Notes: generated by a model from the sequence alone, not told the origin. A DNA stretch of 64,000 nucleotides from Denitromonas iodatirespirans (GCF_018524365.1 NZ_JAEKFT010000019.1:1-64000), one strand, 5' to 3'. Shown: positions 1 to 8,689, numbered from the stretch's first letter. Made by a program: numbers and translations.

Positions 1-18
1 CTTGAGAGTCTTGTTCAT
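1..18 (-). CDS. N-terminal fragment of a gene leaving the window, probably a type IV pilin
   Basis: Only the first six codons (MNKTLK) are inside the window. An ATG at 18-16 is preceded by a strong GAGGAG ribosome binding site. The translated part is too short to identify the product. The context is informative: a perfect GG-N10-GC sigma-54 promoter lies about 60 bases upstream, two dyads lie behind it, and a PilB-like ATPase is the nearest sizeable gene family on the same strand. PilA-type pilins are classically sigma-54 dependent and often begin with a short basic leader like this one. The pilin identity is inference; the gene start itself is well supported. Confidence 0.6.
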
Positions 19-78
19 GGTCGTACTCCTCGGAGAGAGATTTGGTCAGTCACGGATGGGATCCGCTCGGAGATAGCT

Positions 79-96
79 ATGCACCGACCGTGCCAG
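79..96 (-). promoter_or_regulatory. sigma-54 (-24/-12) promoter of the left-edge gene
   Basis: The minus strand reads TGGCACG, four bases, then GTGCA, with GG at 94-93 and GC at 82-81 exactly ten bases apart. This matches the sigma-54 consensus TGGCACG-N4-TTGC at nearly every position. It puts transcription start near position 69, about 50 bases before the ATG at 18. Confidence 0.82.
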
Positions 97-191
97 TTTC
101 TCTTTCGAAGAAAAACCACAACAAATTCAATCGATTAAAAATTCGCCCGATTTTCCGCGTGAAATGCGTCACACCCGGCCCTGCCCTCAGG

Positions 192-206
192 TGACGTTTT
201 CCGTCA
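192..206. promoter_or_regulatory. Upstream dyad 1, TGAC-N7-GTCA (candidate enhancer site)
   Basis: TGAC and GTCA arms are separated by seven bases, and the perfect arms extend to seven bases each (190-196 with 202-208). The centre lies about 130 bases upstream of the start predicted from the sigma-54 promoter at 79-96. That is normal placement for an enhancer-binding-protein site. Confidence 0.55.
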
Positions 207-213
207 CCCACGC

Positions 214-228
214 TGACGTCATACGTCA
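214..228. promoter_or_regulatory. Upstream dyad 2, TGAC-N7-GTCA (candidate enhancer site)
   Basis: A second TGAC-N7-GTCA dyad, with perfect 8-base arms (212-219 and 223-230). Its centre is 22 bases from that of the first dyad, so both face the same side of the helix. It slightly overlaps the stop codon of the pilB-like remnant, so the remnant's downstream sequence may have been recruited or may be coincidental. Confidence 0.5.
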
Positions 229-318
229 GCGCACGGGCACCTTACGCACCAGCTTGATGTCGGTCGCGCCCGAGAGGATCTTCTCGATCCCTCGCAGGCG
301 TGAGGTGCACGCGACTTC
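226..318 (-). pseudogene. Decayed 3' end of a PilB/GspE-type ATPase gene
   Basis: About 30 codons ending in GIEKILSGATDIKLVRK and a stop closely match the C-terminus of the full-length ATPase gene that ends at 1412 (GIEKVLSGVTDIKQVRK). The DNA similarity runs through the stop codon into the bases just after it. Upstream of roughly position 318 the frame stays open, but the product no longer resembles the ATPase family. This is therefore a relic of a paralogue or of a partial duplication, not a working gene. It lies on the same strand as the intact copy, with the mntA-hepT pair between them. Confidence 0.65.
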
Positions 319-338
319 GTTGGCGGCAGTAGGGGGCC

Positions 339-398
339 GGTTCAGTCGGCCGGCGATGCTTGTACGGGGGTTGGCAGGATGAATCCCGCCCGACGGAG
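339..398. repeat. Left copy of an imperfect ~60-bp direct repeat flanking mntA-hepT
   Basis: This stretch aligns with 1301-1363 in the same orientation. By eye about three quarters of positions match, around a core reading GGATGAAT with GGGGGTT just before it. The paired copies bracket the toxin-antitoxin genes. Confidence 0.5.
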
Positions 399-486
399 GC
401 TTGATTGTTCGTCGAAAGGCCGGAGTTCTCCAGCCGTCTGCGTGGCATTCCGGGTGGCGTCGGCGCCGTAGCACCGTGGATCGAGG

Positions 487-843
487 CTACCCCCTGCGGC
501 TCAGGGTGTCGGCCATGCGCACCAGCGCGGCCTGGAGCGGGGCGAGTTCGACGGCAACGACTTGCCAGATGGCGCTGACATCGATGCCGAGGTAGTCGTG
601 GACGAGAATGTTCCGGAAGCCGGAGATGGCGCGCCAGGGAATTTGCGGCTCGCCCGCCTTGATCGGCTCACTGAGGCGCTGACTCGATTCGGCCAACGTC
701 TGTAGGTTGCGGACGACCGCATCTTGTATGAGGCGGGACTCGCGAAAGCGTTGCTCGTCACCCCCGGCATATTCCGCGATTCGGGCGATACATTCGAGCA
801 TGTGCTGAAGGTATACCTTGTCGGCCTCGTTTCCGGGTTTCAC
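487..843 (-). CDS. hepT: HepT-like HEPN-domain toxin (DUF86)
   Basis: This 118-residue all-alpha protein carries the HEPN ribonuclease signature RX4HXY at residues 77-84 (R77, H82, Y84). Its length fits the HepT/DUF86 toxin family, whose members act on RNA and are neutralised when the partner MntA adenylylates the tyrosine of this motif. The start is a GTG at 843 with GAAGG eight bases before it, and that site overlaps the mntA stop. Only nine bases separate the two genes, so they are co-transcribed with the antitoxin gene first. All signature residues are present, so the toxin is predicted to be active. Confidence 0.85.
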   Translation of the reverse strand: MKPGNEADKVYLQHMLECIARIAEYAGGDEQRFRESRLIQDAVVRNLQTLAESSQRLSEPIKAGEPQIPWRAISGFRNILVHDYLGIDVSAIWQVVAVELAPLQAALVRMADTLSRRG

Positions 844-852
844 CGTTTGCCT

Positions 853-1137
853 TCAGAGCTGCCTGGCTTCGTTCAGCACTCGTGCGCGCATGGCTGGATG
901 CAGCGCCGCCTCGGTGACGAGATCCACGTGTCTGCCGAGAATATCCTGGGCGTCCATGAGCAGTGCGCCAAGGGTAAAGCCCGAGGTGTCCGGAGCGGTT
1001 TCGACGAGCAGATCGACGTCGCTCGACGCGTCGGCATCGTCTCGCGCCATGGAACCGAATACCTTGATCGAACGAACGCCATAGCGCTCGGCCAGGGCAC
1101 GAAGCTCGTCTCGATGGCGTTCGATGAGTGGATGCAT
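853..1137 (-). CDS. mntA: MntA-like minimal nucleotidyltransferase antitoxin
   Basis: This 94-residue protein has the minimal nucleotidyltransferase signature GSX10DXD (G28, S29, D40, D42). In characterised HepT-MntA systems, MntA uses ATP to adenylylate a tyrosine of HepT and so blocks its ribonuclease activity. The gene lies directly upstream of the HEPN toxin and is read first. The ATG at 1137 has only a weak purine-rich leader (GTGAGA). The two-gene module sits between copies of an imperfect direct repeat, next to a duplicated ATPase-gene end, which suggests it arrived as an insertion. Family assignment is firm; the role in defence or stress here is inferred. Confidence 0.85.
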   Translation of the reverse strand: MHPLIERHRDELRALAERYGVRSIKVFGSMARDDADASSDVDLLVETAPDTSGFTLGALLMDAQDILGRHVDLVTEAALHPAMRARVLNEARQL

Positions 1138-1300
1138 GACTGACGTCTCACGGGCATCTGCCCGTTCTGTTGGATGGCTTTGAGTCTAGGCGAATCCGGG
1201 AAAAAGCAAAAGGGGCGCCCTGCACCATGCGGGTGGTCACGGCCCGATCCATCGGCGAGTCGAGGATGTCGCCGCTCTCTTTCGGCCGTTCCACAGGGGA

Positions 1301-1363
1301 GGTTTCAGCCGGCTGGCAATGGTTCCACGGGGGTTTGGCGGGATGAATTCGGCCCTACGGTGG
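1301..1363. repeat. Right copy of the imperfect direct repeat flanking mntA-hepT
   Basis: Partner of the copy at 339-398. It lies 49 bases downstream of the stop codon of the intact PilB-like gene, in the 274-base gap before mntA. The rest of that gap shows no recognisable feature. Confidence 0.5.
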
Positions 1364-1411
1364 CGCCGCGGGCGCTTGCCCGGGAGTTCCGCTTTTTCGG
1401 GACCGGTAACG

Positions 1412-3766
1412 TCAGCGCACGCACACCTTGCGCACCTGTTTGATGTCGGTCACGCCGGAGAGCACTTTCTCGATCCCGTCCTGCCGCAGCGTACGCATGC
1501 CTTCGTCGAGCGCCAGCACCAGCAGGTCGGCGACGCGGGCGTGTTCCTGGATGCGCTTCTTGGCGCCGTCGGAGCCGAGCATGAGTTCGTGCAGGCCGAC
1601 GCGGCCGCGGTAGCCGTTGGTGCAGTCGGCGCAGCCAACGGCTTTGTAGAGGGTGAATTGGCCGTTCTTGTTGGCGAAGTCGCGCTGCCAGCGGTGGGCG
1701 ACGGCTTTGCGGGCGGCGTCGGCGTCGGCGATGAAGGGGGGCGTGCTTTTCAGGTCGAGGCAGTATTCGTCGAGCAGGCTGGAGAGTTCGTCGCTGTCGG
1801 GGTGGTAGGCGGTCTTGCACTTGGTGCACAGCCGCTTGGCCAGGCGCTGGGCGAGGACGCCGAGCAAGGCGTCGGCGAAGTTGAAGGGGTCCATGCCCAT
1901 GTCGAGCAGGCGAACGATGGACTCGGGCGCGCTGTTGGTGTGCAGGGTGGAGAACACCAAGTGGCCGGTGAGCGAGGCTTCGAGGCCGACGGCGACGGTT
2001 TCGCGATCGCGCATTTCGCCAACCATGATGACGTCGGGATCGGCGCGCAGGAAGGCGCGCATCATGGTGGCGAAGTCGATGCCGGCCTTGCGGTTGACCT
2101 GCACCTGGCGCAGGCCTTTCTGGGTGATTTCGACCGGGTCTTCGACGGTCCAGATCTTGGTCTCCGGCGTGTTGATATGGCCGAGGATGGAGTGCAGCGT
2201 GGTGGTCTTGCCGGAGCCGGTGGGGCCGCAGACGAAGAAGATGCCGTAGGGCTGGGCGATGGCGCTTTCGAGTCGCGCCAGGTTGTGCGGCGACAGGCCG
2301 AGCTGGTCGAGCGGGATGGGTTCGCTGTTGGCGAGAATGCGCATCACCACATCTTCCATGCCGCCAGCCGTGGGGATGGTGGCGACGCGTAGCTCGATGT
2401 CGAGCGCGGCGTACTTGCGAAACTTGATCTTGCCGTCCTGCGGCTTGCGGCGCTCGGAGATGTCGAGGTCGCACATGATCTTGATGCGCGTGACGAGCGG
2501 GCTGCGGTAGCTGGCCGGCACTTCGATGTAGGGCACCAGGGTGCCGTCCTTGCGGAAGCGGATAAGCGTCTTGACCTTGCCGGGGCGTGGCTCGATGTGG
2601 ATATCGGAGGCGCCCTGCTTGTAGGCGTCGACGATGATCTTGTTGACCAGCTTGACCAGTTCGTTGTCGGAGGCGGCCGAGAGATCCTCGGCCACCGAGC
2701 CGTCCTGCTCTTCGTCGGCCAGGTCGGAGAGCAGGTCATCGACCGAGCCGAGGTCGAGGCTGGCCTCGAAGAACTGATCGACCGTCTTGCGGAAATCGCG
2801 ATGCGTCGTGGCGCGAAAGGCGATCTTCTTGTTCGGGAAGACGTTGTGCGCCACCCGCGAGGCGCGCGTCTGCTCGGGGTCGGTGGCCATCACGATGATG
2901 CCTTCCTCGGTTTCCTCGAGGGGCAGCCAGTGGCTTTGTTCGACGAAGTCGCGCTTGATGTTCTTGAGCAGATCGACTGGTTTGATGCGATCGCCGCGGT
3001 AGGGCTCGTAGGGCACATTGAAGCAGCGGGCCACGGCGTCGCCGATGTCGGCGAGCGACAGGCCCATGTCGTCGATCAGCACATCTTCGGTGGAGACCTT
3101 CCGGTCGCGCGCCTTGAGGCCGGCGGCTTCGAGTTCCTGGGCGGACAGCTGGCCGTCGGTGACCAGCAGGTCGTAGCGCGAGCGCGGTTTGCCCTGGACG
3201 CGGACGCGTTGGGCAAACGCCACGCCCAGCGTCTGCGCCAAGCCCAGCAAGCCCTCTTCGGCAATCGGGGAGAACGGCTTGCCATCGGTGGCGTTGATGA
3301 GCTGCAACACGCCCAGCAGATCGCTGCCTTCGGGCGCGAGTATCGGCGCCACCAGCATCTGCCGGCTATGGTAGCCGGTCACCTCGTCGACTTCCTTGCG
3401 GAATTCGAGGCGGGGCGAGATGCGCTTGAGCGCGGCGGCGTCGTACACATCGGGCAGGTTCAGCATCTTCTTGGAGAAGGCCACGTAGCCGGCGATGCTG
3501 TTTTCGGAGATTGGCAGGCGGATGCTGTTGACCGTATGCAGACCGGTCTTCACCTTGGAAACGATCGCGGTGCGCGCCTCGTCGAGCGTGTAGATGGTCA
3601 GCCGCTCGGCGCCGAACAGGGCGCACAGGTCGGCCGACAGCTCGAAGATGATTTCGTCGATGTTCTGGGTGGCGTGAATCCGGTTGGTGACCGTCTGCAA
3701 GCCTTTGAAGAAGGCGAGACGGCTGCCCACATCCCCGCTCGAGGGGCTTTTGCCAGCGACTTTCAT
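1412..3766 (-). CDS. PilB/GspE-family secretion/pilus ATPase with N-terminal GAF domain
   Basis: The 784-residue protein has three parts: a GAF domain (about 20-190), an MshEN/GspE N-terminal region (about 200-340) and a type II/IV secretion ATPase core. The core has Walker A GPTGSGKTTT near 514 and two CxxC pairs near 645 (LCTKC) and 711 (CADC) that form the zinc site typical of assembly ATPases. Such hexamers power pilin polymerisation or pseudopilus assembly at the inner membrane. A GAF domain is not usual in PilB or GspE and suggests control by a small ligand, possibly a cyclic nucleotide. The chosen ATG at 3766 has GGGA nine bases upstream; a GTG at 3784 is possible. It is the last gene of the PP2C-FHA-phosphodiesterase group. 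Confidence 0.85.
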   Translation of the reverse strand: MKVAGKSPSSGDVGSRLAFFKGLQTVTNRIHATQNIDEIIFELSADLCALFGAERLTIYTLDEARTAIVSKVKTGLHTVNSIRLPISENSIAGYVAFSKKMLNLPDVYDAAALKRISPRLEFRKEVDEVTGYHSRQMLVAPILAPEGSDLLGVLQLINATDGKPFSPIAEEGLLGLAQTLGVAFAQRVRVQGKPRSRYDLLVTDGQLSAQELEAAGLKARDRKVSTEDVLIDDMGLSLADIGDAVARCFNVPYEPYRGDRIKPVDLLKNIKRDFVEQSHWLPLEETEEGIIVMATDPEQTRASRVAHNVFPNKKIAFRATTHRDFRKTVDQFFEASLDLGSVDDLLSDLADEEQDGSVAEDLSAASDNELVKLVNKIIVDAYKQGASDIHIEPRPGKVKTLIRFRKDGTLVPYIEVPASYRSPLVTRIKIMCDLDISERRKPQDGKIKFRKYAALDIELRVATIPTAGGMEDVVMRILANSEPIPLDQLGLSPHNLARLESAIAQPYGIFFVCGPTGSGKTTTLHSILGHINTPETKIWTVEDPVEITQKGLRQVQVNRKAGIDFATMMRAFLRADPDVIMVGEMRDRETVAVGLEASLTGHLVFSTLHTNSAPESIVRLLDMGMDPFNFADALLGVLAQRLAKRLCTKCKTAYHPDSDELSSLLDEYCLDLKSTPPFIADADAARKAVAHRWQRDFANKNGQFTLYKAVGCADCTNGYRGRVGLHELMLGSDGAKKRIQEHARVADLLVLALDEGMRTLRQDGIEKVLSGVTDIKQVRKVCVR

Positions 3767-3869
3767 GGTGCTCGATCCCTGCACGATGTCATGGTCCCGA
3801 CCGGCGCGAACGCGACGGCCCCTGTCATTCTAGCGGCATCCGGCGCGATCGCGGCAGGACCGGCGCAGC

Positions 3870-4637
3870 TCAGAAGCTCAGCACCTGATCGTTGGCCAGC
3901 ATCGTCGGCCGCAGGTGGCCGCCGTAGACGCCGATTTCCGCCATCGTCCGCTCGGCATGTCCCGGCTTGAGATGGCTGATGTGCACCTGCGGCCGGCAGG
4001 TGAGCGCATCCAGAAAGTGGGCGAGCAGACTGGGGCAAAGGTGTCGCGAGGCCATCGCCAGGCCGTGCATCACGTCGGAAAAGGCGGTCTCGACGACCAG
4101 GTGACGCAGCGCCGGCTGGCGGTTGATGGCATCGATGAGCGGCGGATGGTAGGTGGTATCGCCGGTGTAGATCAGCTGGCCCTCGCCGCTGTCGAGGCAA
4201 TAGGCTGCCGCCGGCACCGTGTGCAGCGCCGGCAGCGAGGTGATCCGGCGCCCGTCGAGCGCCACGCTCTCGCCGACCTTGAGCACCTGGAAGCGCATGA
4301 ACGGCCGGTGCCGGTCCGGAATGGCGCTGAAATCCGGCCACACCAGCCAGTTGAAGATGTGGGAGCGCAGGATCCGGATGGTTTCGACCGTGCCGTACAC
4401 GGTGATCGGCGCACGCCGGTCGTTGCCCACTGTGTCGACCAGCAAGGGAATGAAGCCGATGTGATCCAGGTGGGCATGGGTGATGAAGACGTGATCGATC
4501 CGCAGCAGTTCGGCATAGTCGAGCACGCCGACGCCGGTGCCGCAATCGATCAATATGTCGTCATCGACGAGAAATGCGGAAGTGCGCATCTCGTGACCGC
4601 CGATGCCGCCACTACACCCCAATACCCTGAATTTCAT
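3870..4637 (-). CDS. MBL-fold hydrolase, class II 3',5'-cyclic-nucleotide phosphodiesterase-like
   Basis: This 255-residue metallo-beta-lactamase-fold protein has the metal motif HAHLDH (H54, H56, D58, H59). More metal ligands are likely in TGDTTYH and ISHLKPGH further on. The HLDHIGFIPLL context and overall length fit the class II cAMP/cGMP phosphodiesterases rather than beta-lactamases or RNase Z. It would hydrolyse cyclic nucleotides to 5'-nucleotides in the cytoplasm; no signal peptide is seen. It lies between the FHA gene and the GAF-bearing PilB-like gene on the same strand, so a role in tuning a GAF ligand is an attractive inference. Substrate is not proven by sequence. Confidence 0.72.
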   Translation of the reverse strand: MKFRVLGCSGGIGGHEMRTSAFLVDDDILIDCGTGVGVLDYAELLRIDHVFITHAHLDHIGFIPLLVDTVGNDRRAPITVYGTVETIRILRSHIFNWLVWPDFSAIPDRHRPFMRFQVLKVGESVALDGRRITSLPALHTVPAAAYCLDSGEGQLIYTGDTTYHPPLIDAINRQPALRHLVVETAFSDVMHGLAMASRHLCPSLLAHFLDALTCRPQVHISHLKPGHAERTMAEIGVYGGHLRPTMLANDQVLSF

Positions 4638-4771
4638 TGCTGAAGCCCGCGCCCGGCGGCCGTCCCGCCTATCGGGAATACCCCGGATCCATGGAGGCTA
4701 GCATCGTGGCTGCGCGCTGACCGAGAACTACGTCACGGCGCCATCCGGCATCCGGCGTCGACGCGGGAGAC

Positions 4772-5563
4772 TCAGGTGCCGCTTTTCAGGAAAAACTCCA
4801 TCTTCACCCCGGCGATCTCGATGATGTCGTGATCGTTCAGGCGATGAGCTTGCGCGCCGAGCGGCGTGCCATTGACCACCGGGAAGGTCGAGCCTTCCAC
4901 ATGGGTGATGAAATAGCCGTGAGGCCGACGGGTGATGACGGCCACCTGAACGCCGGGCTTGCCCAGCGTGGTCAGCGATTTTTTCAGCTCCAGTTCGCGC
5001 CCCGTGTTCGGGCCCGACAACACCTGGATCATCCCGGCCGCCGCATCATCGGCAGGCGCCGCGGAGGCAGGCTTCGGCGAGGTCCGGCTCACGGCCCCTG
5101 CCCGATCGAGGATCTGGGTCGACTCGGGATCGACCGACACCATCGCGTCATCGGTACCGACCACGGTATCGGTCGCAGGCACATCCGGCACCGACACCTC
5201 CACCTCGGGGTCGGCCATGACGGGCTTGAGCGCTGCGGTATCGACGAAGTCGGTCAGCGGGCCGGACGCGGACGCCTGTTCGACGACGAACTTGATCCGG
5301 TATTTGCCCAACTCGACCACATCATTGTTCTGCAGCGCGCATTTCTTGACCGGCTGGCCGTTCACATAGGTGCCGTTGGTGCTGTTCCGGTCTTCGAGGA
5401 ACGCATCGTCCAGGATCGCGGTGATCACCGCATGCTCGCCGCTGATGGCCAGATTGTCGATCTGGATGTCGTTGTGCGGCTTGCGCCCGATCGTGGTCCG
5501 CTCCTTGGTCAGCGGGATTTCCTTGAGCACCAGCCCATCCATGCTGAGGATCAATTTCGGCAT
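4772..5563 (-). CDS. FHA-domain protein with a second, degenerate C-terminal FHA-like domain
   Basis: The 263-residue protein begins with a canonical forkhead-associated domain carrying G26-R27, S41-G-E-H44 and N63-G64, the residues that read phosphothreonine. An Ala/Pro/Asp-rich linker (about 95-170) leads to a second FHA-like fold (about 176-260) that lacks the canonical GR and SxxH pair, so it may be structural or bind differently. No membrane segment is seen. The gene follows the PP2C phosphatase by 28 bases on the same strand, the usual pairing in Ser/Thr phosphorylation signalling. No Ser/Thr kinase occurs in this window, so the phosphorylating partner must be elsewhere. Confidence 0.85.
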   Translation of the reverse strand: MPKLILSMDGLVLKEIPLTKERTTIGRKPHNDIQIDNLAISGEHAVITAILDDAFLEDRNSTNGTYVNGQPVKKCALQNNDVVELGKYRIKFVVEQASASGPLTDFVDTAALKPVMADPEVEVSVPDVPATDTVVGTDDAMVSVDPESTQILDRAGAVSRTSPKPASAAPADDAAAGMIQVLSGPNTGRELELKKSLTTLGKPGVQVAVITRRPHGYFITHVEGSTFPVVNGTPLGAQAHRLNDHDIIEIAGVKMEFFLKSGT

Positions 5564-5591
5564 CGTGTCACGTCCTGTCCGGAGGTTCCGG

Positions 5592-6368
5592 CTACGTCCT
5601 GCGCGCCGGGAACGGCCGCAGCACCTTGATCAAAACTACGGTGATGTTGTCACGACCACCCCGGTCGTTGGCAAGCTGAACCAGATGATCTGCCGCCAGC
5701 GCCAGATTGGCGGACAAGGTTTCGCACACCAGGGCAATGTCTTCGTCGTCGAGCATGTCGGTCAGGCCGTCCGAGCACAGCAGGTAGACATCCCCGACCC
5801 GCGCCTCGTGCAGGGCCACATCCGGCACCACGGCAGCTTCCACGCCCAGCGCGCGGGTCAGCAGACTGCGGCCCGGTGCGACCCGAGCCGCATCGGCACT
5901 CATCATGCCGCCATCGACCTGCTCCTGCAACAAAGAATGGTCTCGCGTCAGCTGAACCAGTTCATCGGGCCGATAGCGGTACATGCGCGAGTCGCCGACA
6001 TGCGAGACCAGCACGGTGTTGTCGTGAAAGCGCGTGGCCACCACGGTCGAGCCCATACCGTGAAGCGCCCGGTCCTTGCGGGCCGCGGCGATCACTTCGG
6101 TATTCGCGCGCATGGTCGCCTGGCGCAACTCGGCGAGCATCTCGGAGACACTGGCCGCCTCGCTGGCACGCAGGCGGCCGGCCACGCTATCGGCCACCAG
6201 CCGGGCGGCCACATCGCCACCCTGGTAACCGCCCATGCCATCGGCCAGCACGGCCCAGTGCGATGCTTCATCGAAGAGGCAGACGTCCTCGTTGCGCTGA
6301 CGCATCCGTCCCGTGTCGGTACGCGACGCCATCTGCAACGCGCCCGTCTCCTGGTTCTGGACCTCCAT
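5592..6368 (-). CDS. PP2C-family Ser/Thr protein phosphatase (Stp1/PppA-like)
   Basis: The 258-residue protein is a single soluble PP2C domain with the expected metal motifs in order: RNED (25-28), DGMGG (43-47), a central GDSR, then SDGLTD and GRDNITVV toward the C-terminus. It removes phosphate from Ser/Thr residues using Mn/Mg. The ATG at 6368 follows a weak GGCGGG site; a TTG at 6371 is less likely. It is the first gene of a four-gene minus-strand group, followed by the FHA reader, the phosphodiesterase and the GAF-PilB ATPase. Confidence 0.88.
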   Translation of the reverse strand: MEVQNQETGALQMASRTDTGRMRQRNEDVCLFDEASHWAVLADGMGGYQGGDVAARLVADSVAGRLRASEAASVSEMLAELRQATMRANTEVIAAARKDRALHGMGSTVVATRFHDNTVLVSHVGDSRMYRYRPDELVQLTRDHSLLQEQVDGGMMSADAARVAPGRSLLTRALGVEAAVVPDVALHEARVGDVYLLCSDGLTDMLDDEDIALVCETLSANLALAADHLVQLANDRGGRDNITVVLIKVLRPFPARRT

Positions 6369-6572
6369 CAACCCGCCTCTCTATCGGCCATTCCCGACCG
6401 TTCACCTGGTTCCGACGCAGCCGGCAACGGCTGTCACAGCTCATGACTACGGCATCGGTGCGCAAGACTTCACGTCCGCCCTTCGGCGAGGGCCACACAT
6501 TTTCACATACCCCGCCCGACGGGGCAGCGAAAAACATAACGAAAGTAAGAGAACGCTCCGCACTCGGCCAAG

Positions 6573-6600
6573 AAAAACGCCGGCACTCGCCGGCGTTTTT
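6573..6600. terminator. Strong intrinsic terminator downstream of sucD (bidirectional form)
   Basis: A perfect 12-base stem (6573-6584 with 6589-6600) encloses the loop ACTC. It has an A-tract on one side and a T-tract on the other, so it can work in either direction. It lies 17 bases past the sucD stop. Confidence 0.88.
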
Positions 6601-6616
6601 CCGAGCGCAAGATCGC

Positions 6617-7510
6617 TCAGAGCATGGCTTTGAGCAGCTTGCCCATCTCGGAGGGGTTGCGGGTCACAGTAAAGCCGCACTCTTCCATGATGGCGAGCTT
6701 GGCATCCGCCGTGTCTTCGCCGCCGGAGATCAGCGCGCCGGCATGGCCCATGCGCTTGCCGGCCGGTGCGGTGACCCCTGCGATGAAACCGACCACCGGC
6801 TTCTTCATGTGCTCCTTGCACCAGCGCGCGGCTTCCGCCTCGTCCGGACCGCCGATCTCACCGATCATGATGACTGCATCGGTGTCGGGATCGTCGTTGA
6901 ACATGCGCATCACGTCGATGTGCTTCAGGCCGTTGATGGGGTCGCCACCGATACCGACGGCAGACGACTGGCCGAGGCCGAGATCGGTCAGCTGGGCAAC
7001 CGCTTCGTAGGTCAGCGTGCCGGAACGCGACACGACGCCGATACGGCCCTTGCGGTGGATGTGGCCCGGCATGATGCCGATCTTGATTTCCTCCGGCGTG
7101 ATCAGACCCGGGCAGTTGGGGCCCAGCAGCAGGGTTTCCTTGCCGCCGGCGGCCACTTTCTGCTTCATCTTGTTGCGCACTTCGAGCATGTCACGAACCG
7201 GAATGCCTTCGGTGATGCAGATGGCCAGATCGAGGTCGGCCTCGCAGGCCTCCCAGATGGCAGCCGCGGCGAACGGGGGCGGCACGTAGATCACCGACAC
7301 GTTCGCGCCCTGCTGCTCCTTGGCATCCTTCACGGTGCCATAGATGGGCACGCCTTCGAAGTCCTCGCCGGCGCGCTTCGGGTTCACCCCGGCCACGAAG
7401 CAGTTCTGGCCGTTGGCGTAGTCGCGGCACATGCGCGTGTGGAACTGGCCGGTCTTGCCGGTAATACCCTGCGTGACGACGCGGGTGTCCTTGTTGATGA
7501 GAATCGACAT
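6617..7510 (-). CDS. sucD: Succinyl-CoA ligase (ADP-forming) alpha subunit
   Basis: The 297-residue product matches SucD throughout. It has an N-terminal CoA-binding Rossmann domain ([11 protein letters not shown] at 14-24), the PNCPG loop (131-135), and the phosphohistidine H256 in GHAGAL. With SucC it converts succinyl-CoA to succinate with ATP synthesis in the TCA cycle. An AAGGGG site precedes the ATG. It follows sucC by 12 bases and ends at a strong terminator. Confidence 0.97.
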   Translation of the reverse strand: MSILINKDTRVVTQGITGKTGQFHTRMCRDYANGQNCFVAGVNPKRAGEDFEGVPIYGTVKDAKEQQGANVSVIYVPPPFAAAAIWEACEADLDLAICITEGIPVRDMLEVRNKMKQKVAAGGKETLLLGPNCPGLITPEEIKIGIMPGHIHRKGRIGVVSRSGTLTYEAVAQLTDLGLGQSSAVGIGGDPINGLKHIDVMRMFNDDPDTDAVIMIGEIGGPDEAEAARWCKEHMKKPVVGFIAGVTAPAGKRMGHAGALISGGEDTADAKLAIMEECGFTVTRNPSEMGKLLKAML

Positions 7511-7522
7511 GCTTGTATCCCC

Positions 7523-8689
7523 TTACTTGCCCGCAACCGCGGCAACGATCTTCTCGGCAGCTTCGGCCATGGTGTCCGCAGCGATGATGGGCAGGCCGGA
7601 TTCGGCCAGGATCTTCTTGCCCAGATCCTCGTTGGTGCCCTTCATGCGCACGACCAGCGGCACCGTCAGGTGCACTTCCTTGGCCGCGGCGACCACGCCG
7701 GTGGCGATGGTGTCGCAACGCATGATGCCGCCGAAGATGTTGACCAGGATGCCCTTGACCTTGGGGTTCTTGAGCATGATCTTGAAGGCTTCGGTCACCT
7801 TCTCGGTCGTCGCGCCACCACCCACGTCGAGGAAGTTGGCCGGCTCGGCGCCGTACAGCTTGATGGTGTCCATGGTCGCCATGGCCAGACCGGCGCCGTT
7901 GACCAGGCAGCCGATGTTGCCGTCGAGGCTGATGTAGGCCAGATCGTACTTGGACGCTTCGATCTCGTCGGCGTCTTCTTCGGCCAGATCGCGCAGCGCG
8001 ACGATGTCGTCATGGCGATACAGCGCGTTGGAATCGAAGTTGAATTTGGCGTCCAGCGCCTTGATGTTGCCGTTGCCTTCGAGGATCAACGGGTTGATTT
8101 CCGCCAGCGAAGCATCTGTTTCCATGTAGCAGGTATACAGCTTCTTGAGCGTATCGACAGCCTTGTCGAGCGATGCGGCAGGCACGCCGATGCCATTGGC
8201 CAGCTCGGTGGCTTGCGCGTCGGTCAGGCCGACGAGCGGGTCGACGAAGACCTTGATGATCTTCTCGGGGGTCTTGGCCGCCACTTCCTCAATGTCCATG
8301 CCGCCTTCCGAAGAAGCCATCATGGCCACCTTCTGGGTCGCGCGATCGGTCAGCGCGGCCACATAGTATTCTTTCTGGATGTCGGCGCCTTCTTCGATCA
8401 GCAGACGGCGAACCTTCTGGCCTTCCGGGCCGGTCTGGTGCGTCTTCAACTGCATGCCGAGAATTTCGTCCGACAGCGCCTTCACCTCATCCACGGAGCG
8501 CGCCAGCTTCACGCCGCCGCCCTTGCCGCGGCCACCCGCGTGGATCTGCGCCTTGACGACCCACACCGGTCCGCCCAGCTCTTCGGCCGCTTTGACCGCT
8601 TCGTCCACCGAGAAACATGCGATGCCACGCGGGGTGGTCACGCCGAACTTTCTCAGCAGCTCTTTTGCCTGATACTCATGAATCTTCAT
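7523..8689 (-). CDS. sucC: Succinyl-CoA ligase (ADP-forming) beta subunit
   Basis: The 388-residue ATP-grasp protein starts [12 protein letters not shown], the typical SucC N-terminus. That decides for the ATG at 8689 over an upstream extension; AAGGG lies just before it. The conserved EINPL and FLDVGGGA segments of the ATP-grasp and CoA-ligase domains are present. It forms the heterotetramer with SucD. The only convincing -10 upstream is a TATAAT about 200 bases away, implying a long leader. Confidence 0.97.
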   Translation of the reverse strand: MKIHEYQAKELLRKFGVTTPRGIACFSVDEAVKAAEELGGPVWVVKAQIHAGGRGKGGGVKLARSVDEVKALSDEILGMQLKTHQTGPEGQKVRRLLIEEGADIQKEYYVAALTDRATQKVAMMASSEGGMDIEEVAAKTPEKIIKVFVDPLVGLTDAQATELANGIGVPAASLDKAVDTLKKLYTCYMETDASLAEINPLILEGNGNIKALDAKFNFDSNALYRHDDIVALRDLAEEDADEIEASKYDLAYISLDGNIGCLVNGAGLAMATMDTIKLYGAEPANFLDVGGGATTEKVTEAFKIMLKNPKVKGILVNIFGGIMRCDTIATGVVAAAKEVHLTVPLVVRMKGTNEDLGKKILAESGLPIIAADTMAEAAEKIVAAVAGK

